DNA of 64,000 nucleotides, taken from positions 3,161,656-3,225,655 of the forward strand of contig NZ_AP014815.1 in the NCBI RefSeq assembly GCF_001548095.1, given 5' to 3'. Below, one piece after another: positions 36,191 to 43,677 of the stretch (position 1 is the first letter of the stretch; the number at the start of each line of letters is the position of its first letter). A program made the translations under genes and the position numbers. The stretch is from Geminocystis sp. NIES-3708 (GTDB lineage Bacteria; Cyanobacteriota; Cyanobacteriia; Cyanobacteriales; Cyanobacteriaceae). The notes under the pieces were generated by a model. It did not search any database, was not told the DNA's origin, and saw only the letters and a program-made list of their open reading frames with translations.

Positions 36191-36691
36191 TCAACAAAAA
36201 TTAATCAATTGTTTTATAACTTCTTTGGCAGAATCTTCATTTAAAGGTTTATTCTTGTTAGTCAGAATTTGTCTTCCAATAACGTTCATTCCAATATATG
36301 ACAATTGAGTTCTCATCGCTAATAAAACATATTGTCCACCACCACCACTATAGGTAGCTATAATTGCTGGTTTTCCATTAAAACAACCTCGCCAATCATC
36401 ACCACTGACGCTTAACCAAGCGAGGAAATTATTTAAAGTAGGAGGAATGCTACCGTTATATTCAGGAGCGATAAAAATCATAGCTTCGGTATTAATTAAA
36501 GTGTCAGCTAATTGTTTTACTTTAGAAGGAATACCATATTCAGCTTGAAGTTTAGGAGTATAAAGAGGCAAATCTTCTTCTACTAAATCAATAATTTGGG
36601 TTGATTGCCCTATCTGTAGTGCAATTTTGCTAAGTTGGTGTGCTAATGCCAGATTATGATTATTACTAGCGACAATGATTGATATTCTCAT
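36191..36691 (-). CDS. NAD(P)H-dependent FMN reductase family protein
   Basis: A 166-residue flavodoxin-like protein. The FMN-binding start IIVASNNHNLALAHQLSK, FIAPEYNGSIPPTLNNFLAW (typical PEYNxSxPxxLKNxxDW motif) and ATYSGGGGQYVLLAMR define the FMN_red family. Likely a homodimeric quinone, chromate or azo reductase; the true substrate is unknown. It may be co-transcribed downstream of the MazG/ACAD fusion, 158 bp away. Confidence 0.85.
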   Translation of the reverse strand: MRISIIVASNNHNLALAHQLSKIALQIGQSTQIIDLVEEDLPLYTPKLQAEYGIPSKVKQLADTLINTEAMIFIAPEYNGSIPPTLNNFLAWLSVSGDDWRGCFNGKPAIIATYSGGGGQYVLLAMRTQLSYIGMNVIGRQILTNKNKPLNEDSAKEVIKQLINFC

Positions 36692-36849
36692 ACTATATAT
36701 TTGACGTAAATTTAAAATATGAAGCTAAAATATATTTAATTTATTTATCGTAACTTTTGTGGGTGAATAAAAAAAATTTTATATTTTTATGATATAAATT
36801 TTTTGTTCCGGTTTCATTGTATCAAAATGGTGAGATTTACAACAAAAAG

Positions 36850-38259
36850 TTATATCATTAAGGTTTCTAAAGAACGATTTAAAACAGAGGTTGTTTGCCC
36901 AGAAACACTATAAACTAAAGCTTCACGATAAATTCTATTAGCATCATGATATTCTTGATTACTTTCACCTTTAGAACTAACAATAGCAGCGATGGCACAA
37001 CGATAAGCTAAGCTAATAGCTTGTATTCTTAAATTCAATTTTTCTTCAAAGTTATCATGGGGTGAAATAACGACATCTAACATTTTTTGTTGTAAATTCT
37101 CTGTCTCGGTCTTTAATTTTAAATAACTTTCTTTAATATTTGATAAATTAATTTTTTGATAATTATTTTTGATAACTCTTAATCCAGCAAAACTACATCC
37201 TAAAGCAAAAAACCCATGATGTAAAATATTTTCTTGATCTTTTTGATGAATAGATTGATGAGGATTAATCATAACAACATCTTCGGAGGATAAAAACCAA
37301 TGATTGAGTGTAGCTGTAACAGTATTCGTACTATTCATCGCACTAAGTTTCATCGGAACGCTAAAAGTTAAGTTATCATAATTTTGAAAAGGTACAACAC
37401 CATATAATTCTCGTCCATCGGGTAAAACTGCACCAATAATAAAATAAGCAAAGATATTGTATCCCGTAATCCAAGGTACTACTCCTGTTAATTCATAACC
37501 TTTTTCGGTAGGATTTGCTATTAATAATGGTTTTCCTTGTCTTCTTAAATGAGAAAAACCGACACCACAAAATTGATTGTTAAGGATTATTTTTTGTAAA
37601 TATTTTTCTTTTATAATTTTATTTGTACTTTTATTTAACATTGAGATTGCACTTTGATGTTGAGCTTGTAAAAATGATAATGCTCCAGAATACTTTGTTA
37701 TCATTATTTGCCATGAATAAAAGCCTAAATTACTAATTTCAACACCACCATAATTTGATGATAATTTTAGTTGAAAAAAAGAAGCATTAGCTTGATTCAT
37801 TTTCAAAAAAGTTTCTTTAAGAATATTACTATCTCTATCTATAATATTCGCTGTTAATAATACTTCTTCTTCTAAAAAAAATCTCCCTTGTTTTAAAATA
37901 TTTTGCTCTAAGATGGTTAAACTTTGAGTCTTAGTTTCTAAAGAATCTATTGATAATAATAAATATTTTTTGTTAAATTTTCCTTTTAACTTTTGTTTCT
38001 CTTTTTGTTTTTTGAGAATATCTTTTTTATTTAATTTATAGGTTTTAATTAAAGTCTCTATTACTTCGTAAATATCTGCAATTTCTTCTGATAAATCATC
38101 TGGATTGGCAAAAAAGACTTCTTTTGATTCTTCTATCAATTTATATTTTAAAGCCTGTTTATATTCAGAATTAGACAATCTTTTTACTTGACATTTTTTA
38201 TTCGTTGAGTTAATAATCTGAGGAATTTTATCTCTAATTAATTTTTGATATTCATTCAT
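36850..38259 (-). CDS. Fusion of a MazG-like NTP pyrophosphohydrolase and an acyl-CoA dehydrogenase-like domain
   Basis: A 469-residue protein of two unrelated parts in one uninterrupted frame. Residues 1-105 match the all-alpha house-cleaning NTP pyrophosphatase group (COG4997): YQKLIRDKIPQII, metal ligands EESKE (43-47) and EEIAD (58-62), and KGKFNKKYLL at the end. Residues about 112-469 match the cyanobacterial acyl-CoA dehydrogenase-like family: LKLSSNYGGVEIS, YSGALSFLQAQHQSA, GVGFSHLRRQGKP, GVVPWITGYN and LHHGFFALGCSFAGL. Both domains look complete. The enzymes normally occur separately; a joint function is not obvious. Start is the ATG at 38259. Confidence 0.8.
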   Translation of the reverse strand: MNEYQKLIRDKIPQIINSTNKKCQVKRLSNSEYKQALKYKLIEESKEVFFANPDDLSEEIADIYEVIETLIKTYKLNKKDILKKQKEKQKLKGKFNKKYLLLSIDSLETKTQSLTILEQNILKQGRFFLEEEVLLTANIIDRDSNILKETFLKMNQANASFFQLKLSSNYGGVEISNLGFYSWQIMITKYSGALSFLQAQHQSAISMLNKSTNKIIKEKYLQKIILNNQFCGVGFSHLRRQGKPLLIANPTEKGYELTGVVPWITGYNIFAYFIIGAVLPDGRELYGVVPFQNYDNLTFSVPMKLSAMNSTNTVTATLNHWFLSSEDVVMINPHQSIHQKDQENILHHGFFALGCSFAGLRVIKNNYQKINLSNIKESYLKLKTETENLQQKMLDVVISPHDNFEEKLNLRIQAISLAYRCAIAAIVSSKGESNQEYHDANRIYREALVYSVSGQTTSVLNRSLETLMI

Positions 38260-38497
38260 AATTTGAAATATAATAAAAATAAAGATCTTATTTAGATAGA
38301 TTCTTATACATTTTGTTAAGTTCTCTTTATTAAAGTTCTCTTTATATAGCTATCCTATATGAATCGTGAGAATTTAATTATCTAATGAAGTTATCTTTTT
38401 AATTCTCTCAAAGTTGATACTAGAGATTCTCCATTGTCAATTTGTTTCAATATAGTCTAATTATAATATTTAATTATAAGTAATCAGGTTTATAAAT

Positions 38498-40294
38498 ATG
38501 TCAATAGATAATAATTTAACACCACAAGTTTATCAATGTATTATTAGTTGTGCCGTTTCTCAATTACCTCATATTCCTTTTGTATTCTCAGAAAAAGATT
38601 CTCCTCATCGATATTCATTAACCAGTCCTCTTTCTGACAATACTTTATCCCCATTTCTTATTGTGGGCGATCGCCAATTTTTTTCTTTAGAAATTAAAGA
38701 TAGTAACCCAACCCAAAGGGGAATTTTAGATGAAAATTTAGATTTAGTGGAAAGTTTTGATCGTGAAAATTTAAAATCAGTTGGTGTACCAGATTTAGCC
38801 TTCACTTATCTAACACTAACTGAGTATAATCCTACCATCCCAGAATTATTTGACGGCTGGGAAGACTCAGAACATAATCAAGAATTAGTGATTATTAGTA
38901 ATTATCAAAACTATCAAACATTAGAAGATTATCTGAAAATAACCCACCTTGAAGTAGGACAAGTTTTAGAATATTTACAAAAAACCTCAAAACTATGGAA
39001 AAGTTTTACTAAAATTGATTGTTGCCAAACTTTATTAAAATTAAATAACTTAAAAGTAGCTCAAGACGGTACGCTAATTATCGAGAAAATTTATTTAGAT
39101 AATCCTCATGATCCACCTTTGTTAAGAGAATTAGTACAAACATGGGCTTATTTATTGGAAGATTTAAAAGGAGATTATCAATCTATTATTGCTGATTTAA
39201 TGATTAAAATTGAATCTGGAGATATTGATGATATTAAACAATTACGCTCAGAGATACAAGTCATTATTCAAGAAATTGAAATTGAATCAATTTTAGAACA
39301 ACAAGCAAAAGAAGAAGGAGAAGAAGTCATTTTTATTCCGGGAGAAGAAGAATTAAACGCCTTAGCAGGTCAATTTGACTACGAAGAATCAGAAGATCAA
39401 GAAGCTACTCAGATTAATAATTCTGATGGAGATGATCAACCTACCATTGTCCTTCCAATGAGGCTTTTAAGTCTTGCAAATGTTGGTTTAAGTGATATTG
39501 GAAGAAAAAGAGGACATAATGAAGATTGTTTTGCCATTGACACCTACATTAGAAAAAAAGAAAGTCCTCAAGGCATTTATTATGAAGGTAAAGGCTTGTT
39601 TATTGTGTGTGATGGTATGGGGGGTCATGCGGCGGGAGAAGTAGCCAGTGCCATGGCTGTAAAAAATATTTATCGTTATTTTCAAGATCATTGGACTGAT
39701 GAACTTCCAGAAACCGAAATTATTAGAGAAGGTATCCTTCAGGCAAATCAAGCGATTTACTCCGCTAATATGGATAAAGGGCAAACAGGCTCAGGTAGAA
39801 TGGGAACAACATTACTATTAACTCTTGTACAAGATACAAAAGTTGTCATCGCCCATGTCGGAGACAGTCGAATTTATCGAGTTACCCGAAAATGGGGATT
39901 AGAACAACTAACAACGGATCATTCTGTGGCACAATCAGAAATTAAGCAAGGTGTAGAATCAGATATTGCGTTTGCTAGACCTGACGCATATCAATTAACT
40001 CAAGCATTAGGTCCACGAGATGATGCTTTTGTTCATCCTGATATTAAATATTTAGATATTAAAGAAGATACCTTGTTACTAATGTGTTCTGATGGTTTAT
40101 CTGATAATGATTTGTTAGAAAATCACTGGGAAACCGCTCTTTTACCTTTAATTAGTTCTAAAGCCAATATTGAAGAAGGAATTAGTCAAATTATCGATCT
40201 GGGCAACCAATTCAACGGTCATGATAACATTACCTGTATTTTAATTCGCATTAAAGTACAGCCTAACTTAGAACATCAAAACCCAATTTTCTAA
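38498..40294 (+). CDS. PP2C-family serine/threonine phosphatase with long N-terminal domain
   Basis: A 598-residue protein. The C-terminal PP2C domain (about 325-590) has GRKRGHNEDCF, VCDGMGGHAAGEVAS, AHVGDSRIYR, LMCSDGLSDN and GHDNITCIL, so the two-metal site is complete. The N-terminal 280 residues (SLEIKDSNPTQRGILDEN..., LTLTEYNPTIPELFDGWED, QDGTLIIEKIYLD) may be a degenerate kinase-like fold. An acidic linker (ILEQQAKEEGEEVIFIPGEE) connects them. It probably dephosphorylates Ser/Thr-phosphoproteins in the cytoplasm. Confidence 0.85.
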   Translation: MSIDNNLTPQVYQCIISCAVSQLPHIPFVFSEKDSPHRYSLTSPLSDNTLSPFLIVGDRQFFSLEIKDSNPTQRGILDENLDLVESFDRENLKSVGVPDLAFTYLTLTEYNPTIPELFDGWEDSEHNQELVIISNYQNYQTLEDYLKITHLEVGQVLEYLQKTSKLWKSFTKIDCCQTLLKLNNLKVAQDGTLIIEKIYLDNPHDPPLLRELVQTWAYLLEDLKGDYQSIIADLMIKIESGDIDDIKQLRSEIQVIIQEIEIESILEQQAKEEGEEVIFIPGEEELNALAGQFDYEESEDQEATQINNSDGDDQPTIVLPMRLLSLANVGLSDIGRKRGHNEDCFAIDTYIRKKESPQGIYYEGKGLFIVCDGMGGHAAGEVASAMAVKNIYRYFQDHWTDELPETEIIREGILQANQAIYSANMDKGQTGSGRMGTTLLLTLVQDTKVVIAHVGDSRIYRVTRKWGLEQLTTDHSVAQSEIKQGVESDIAFARPDAYQLTQALGPRDDAFVHPDIKYLDIKEDTLLLMCSDGLSDNDLLENHWETALLPLISSKANIEEGISQIIDLGNQFNGHDNITCILIRIKVQPNLEHQNPIF

Positions 40295-40418
40295 ACATTT
40301 ATCCGTTGAAAAATTGTTGCACAAAAATCCGTAAATCATTATCATGGTTATTAAATAAGCTACTACGTTGGTGACTGCCAATCAAGTTTTTTGATCTATA
40401 CTTGAGTTATAAGGAAAC

Positions 40419-40530
40419 TAACAGAGTTCTTGTAGCAGTAAACCGAGCTTTTGTACTCGGAAACGAACGCAGAAACGTTGGTGTCCACCTGGTTTTCCAG
40501 GTCATAAACTGAGGTAAAACGGCGTAGTGG
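40419..40530 (+). ncRNA. Candidate structured RNA between the phosphatase gene and rimI
   Basis: The 370-bp gap 40295-40664 contains a segment richer in G+C than its surroundings, with consecutive hairpins. CCGAG/CTCGG pairs at 40443-40447 and 40456-40460, AACG/CGTT at 40462-40465 and 40476-40479, and ACCTGG/CCAGGT with a TTTT loop at 40487-40502. All are enclosed by CAGT/ACTG (40436-40439 and 40508-40511). A further hairpin ATGAG/CTCAT follows at about 40541-40556. The strand is a guess (shown as plus, toward rimI). I could not match it to tmRNA, RNase P RNA, SRP RNA or 6S RNA. Confidence 0.3.
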
Positions 40531-40664
40531 TTCATCATTAATGAGATATAACTCATGACTAATAAAATTTTAATCGTGATAAATCTATCAACCAAGAAAA
40601 TTAAAGTCGAGAATGAAAGATTAAAAAATCGATACATATTTTTTGATTAAAAATTAGTTTAATA

Positions 40665-41126
40665 ATGATTTTAGAAAAAATAAATATTAAAACTCTGACA
40701 GAAAAAGAACTAACTCAAGTATTAGAATTGGATGAACTTTGTTTTGGAGGTTTATGGAGTTTAGATGGTTATAAACGAGAAATTGAAAGCCCTAATAGTT
40801 TTTTATTAATTCTTACCGTCAATATCGATGAAAATGAAAAAGTAATTGGTTTAAGTTGTTTTTGGTCAATTCTTGAAGAAGCACATATAACTATTCTGGC
40901 GATACATCCTGATTTTCAAGGGCAAGGCTTAAGTAAATTATTATTAGGTAAATTATTAGAAGAAGCGGGAAATAAAAACTTAGAAAGAGCTACTTTAGAA
41001 GTAGGAGAAAATAATCATAAAGCCTTAAATTTATATCGAAAATTTGGATTTAAAGAAGCAGGAAGACGTAAAAAATATTATAAAAAAACAGGAGAGGATG
41101 CTTTAATTTTGTGGAAAAAAATTTAG
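40665..41126 (+). CDS. rimI: Ribosomal-protein-alanine N-acetyltransferase (GNAT)
   Basis: A 153-residue GNAT acetyltransferase: LDELCFGGLWS, ILAIHPDFQGQGLSKLLLG (acetyl-CoA loop Q.QG.G), and LEVGENNHKALNLYRKFGFK followed by GRRKKYY, which together identify the RimI group. It acetylates the N-terminal alanine of ribosomal protein S18, and may overlap with other substrates. Confidence 0.88.
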   Translation: MILEKINIKTLTEKELTQVLELDELCFGGLWSLDGYKREIESPNSFLLILTVNIDENEKVIGLSCFWSILEEAHITILAIHPDFQGQGLSKLLLGKLLEEAGNKNLERATLEVGENNHKALNLYRKFGFKEAGRRKKYYKKTGEDALILWKKI

Positions 41127-41310
41127 TCTATTTTTATTTATTAATTGTTATGATGTGATTCAAAAAACAATTGTTTTCAGAAATCTCACAATTTTTATAG
41201 AGAGTAAAACTGGTATGATAATAAAACTATTAATAAAATATTTTCCTGAAACTCATCTAATACCAAGTATAGTCTCATCGGAATTGTTAATAATAAAGAC
41301 TCATAAGTAG

Positions 41311-43476
41311 ATGAAAATTAAAAACATTAAGAATCTCATTCCTCTATCAACTCTTTTTATTCTAATTATTGGACTTGTCGGTGCAACATTATTAACTCCA
41401 AAGTTAATTAAAATGCTAGATGAAGTTACAATTTCTCCTTTTCAAGAAAAGCCAGAATATAGACTTGATGCACCTTCTGAGGTTTTACCCTTAGCTGATA
41501 TTTACCCTAAAGAACGACAAACTGCTTTAGAGGCGATCGCCAATCAAGAGAAACCGTCCTTAGACAGAAGTAGAGCAAGATTTTTATTAGCATCAGATAT
41601 ATTAAGAGGTGATTTTGACGGTGCAAAAGCCTTAAATTATCTCAAAAATTTAGATAAAGAATATCCTATATTAGCACCTTATATTTTATTAAGAGAAGGA
41701 CGTGCTTATGAGCTAACAAATGACACCAAAAAAGCCCAAGAAATTTGGCAACAATTAATCACAGAATTTCCAGAAGAATTAGTAACAGCAGAAGCTTATT
41801 ATAAACTAGGTAATTATGATCCACAATACTGGCAAAAAGCTATACAAAAATTTCCTCAATACCCCCGAACTCATGAAATTACACGTAAATTATTAGAAAA
41901 AAATCCTAAACAAAAAGATTTATTATTATTGTTAGCAACCTATGATTTATCACCTCAAACTAAACCCATTTTAGATCGATTAGTGAAAGAATTTAGTAAA
42001 GAATTAAAGCCTATTGAATGGGATATTATTGCTAATAATTACTGGCAAAATGGCAATTATTTACAAGCCGCTCAAGCCTATCAAAAAGGTACATCTACTC
42101 CCGAAAATTTGTATCGTATTGCCAGAGGTTATCAGGTATCTAACAAAAAAACCGAAGCAAAAAGTTTTTATCTGAAATTAGTTAATCAATTTCCCGATGC
42201 ACCTGATACGGGTTTAGCCTTAAGACGATTAGCGACTATGACTCAAGGAGATGAAGCTATATCTTATCTTAATAAAGTTGATAAAAAATTTCCCCAAGAA
42301 GCATCAAAAGCCTTAAATCAAAAAGCAACCATTTTAACTCTTTTGGGTAGATTTTCCGAAGCAACTCAAACTAGAGATCAATTATTACAACAATATCCCA
42401 ATTCTAACGAAGCGGCGGATTCTCGTTGGCAAATAGCTCAAGAATTCGCAAAAAATAATAACCTTGTATCTGCTTGGCAATGGGCACAACAAATTAGTGT
42501 TGATAATCCTGATAGTGATGTTGCACCAAAAGCCGCTTTTTGGGTAGGTAAATGGGCAGAAAAATTAGGGCAAAAACAGGAGGCTCAAAAGGCTTTTCAA
42601 TTTGTATTAGAAAGATACCCTCACTCATATTATGCTTGGAGATCGGCTGTAAGACTGGGGAAAGATGTGGGTGATTTTACTACTATTCGGAATTTACCAT
42701 TAAAAGTAGAAACTCCTCAAACTAGACCCATTCCTCCTACAGGTTCTAATATGTTTAAAGAGTTATTTTTGTTAGGAGAAAATCAAGAAGCTATTGATTT
42801 ATTTAGAGGGGAAGTAGGTAATAAACCAACTATTACGGTATCAGAACAATTTATTCAAGGATTAATAAAGCAAATTCAAGGAGAAAATTTACAAGGAATT
42901 AATACTATTTGGGATTTAAAAAATCGTCGAGACAATCCTGAAGATTATCGAGAATGGCAAATATTAAGAAATAGTCCAGAATATTGGCATGGCTTATTTC
43001 CCTTTCACTATGAGGATTTAATCGTAAAATGGTCAACAGAAAGAAAGCTAAATCCATTTTTAGTAGTGTCTCTTATTCGCCAAGAATCACGATTTGAGAA
43101 AGAAATTAAATCCCCTGTTGGTGCGACAGGTTTAATGCAGATTATGCCGGAGACTGGAGAATGGATTGCACCACAAATCAACGTCAAAAAATACTCTCTA
43201 ACTGATCCTAATGATAATATTCAGATGGGAACGTGGTATTTGAATCATACTCATGAAACTTATAATGGTAATTCCTTACTAGCAGTTGCCAGTTATAATG
43301 CAGGACCTGGAAATGTTGCCAACTGGTTACAACGCTATAGTTTAAATGATTTTGATGAGTTTGTCGAAAATATTCCTTTTCCAGAAACTAAAGGTTATAT
43401 TGAGTCAGTTTTTGGTAATTACTGGAATTATGTTGAATTATACCAACCTCAAATAGAAGATAAAAAACAACCTTAA
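41311..43476 (+). CDS. Lytic transglycosylase with TPR-like superhelix (Slt70-like)
   Basis: A 721-residue envelope protein. An N-terminal hydrophobic anchor (about 10-30, LIPLSTLFILIIGLVGATLL) is followed by helical TPR-like repeats (about 75-500) and an SLT domain (about 575-705). The SLT domain has the catalytic Glu in IRQESRF, then SPVGATGLMQIMPETGEW, NIQMGTWYL and AVASYNAGPGNVANWL. It cleaves the MurNAc-GlcNAc bond in peptidoglycan to give 1,6-anhydro ends. Longer than E. coli Slt70, as usual in cyanobacteria. Confidence 0.9.
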   Translation: MKIKNIKNLIPLSTLFILIIGLVGATLLTPKLIKMLDEVTISPFQEKPEYRLDAPSEVLPLADIYPKERQTALEAIANQEKPSLDRSRARFLLASDILRGDFDGAKALNYLKNLDKEYPILAPYILLREGRAYELTNDTKKAQEIWQQLITEFPEELVTAEAYYKLGNYDPQYWQKAIQKFPQYPRTHEITRKLLEKNPKQKDLLLLLATYDLSPQTKPILDRLVKEFSKELKPIEWDIIANNYWQNGNYLQAAQAYQKGTSTPENLYRIARGYQVSNKKTEAKSFYLKLVNQFPDAPDTGLALRRLATMTQGDEAISYLNKVDKKFPQEASKALNQKATILTLLGRFSEATQTRDQLLQQYPNSNEAADSRWQIAQEFAKNNNLVSAWQWAQQISVDNPDSDVAPKAAFWVGKWAEKLGQKQEAQKAFQFVLERYPHSYYAWRSAVRLGKDVGDFTTIRNLPLKVETPQTRPIPPTGSNMFKELFLLGENQEAIDLFRGEVGNKPTITVSEQFIQGLIKQIQGENLQGINTIWDLKNRRDNPEDYREWQILRNSPEYWHGLFPFHYEDLIVKWSTERKLNPFLVVSLIRQESRFEKEIKSPVGATGLMQIMPETGEWIAPQINVKKYSLTDPNDNIQMGTWYLNHTHETYNGNSLLAVASYNAGPGNVANWLQRYSLNDFDEFVENIPFPETKGYIESVFGNYWNYVELYQPQIEDKKQP

Positions 43477-43481
43477 TTCTA

Positions 43482-43662
43482 ACCTGAGTTCGACACAAGA
43501 GAAATGGTGAAGACGAGACAGGTGGACAAGTAGAATGGAAGAAAACTTCTCAATATTCGATGCACTTTTGAGAGAATTTTATTGATTCACAAAAAATATA
43601 ATCTGCCTGTCTGCCTGTCTTCCAAGTCAGTTCTCACCAATAATTTTATATCAAACTCAGGT
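43482..43662. repeat. Short inverted-repeat element, family 2, copy 2
   Basis: Ends ACCTGAGTTCGACA and TATCAAACTCAGGT form a 14-bp terminal inverted repeat with two mismatches. The interior is homologous along its length to the copy at 11098-11283 (GAAGACGAGACAGGTGGACA, ATTTTATTGATT, CTGTCTGCCTGTCTTCC). About 181 bp, non-coding, filling the gap between the convergent transglycosylase and usher genes. Confidence 0.78.
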
Positions 43663-43677
43663 AAACTGAGGTGTCGA

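Noticed and set aside
40419-40530. Assignment of the structured segment to 6S RNA, SRP RNA, tmRNA or RNase P RNA
   Set aside because: The hallmark sequences of these RNAs (for example the GGAAG-type SRP loop or the tmRNA tag frame) are absent, and no long closing stem of 6S RNA was found.
40407-40637. 76-codon minus-strand frame in the gap before rimI
   Set aside because: Its translation is Thr/Arg/Phe-rich without a recognisable pattern, no ribosome site precedes it, and the DNA it covers is better explained by RNA-type hairpins.
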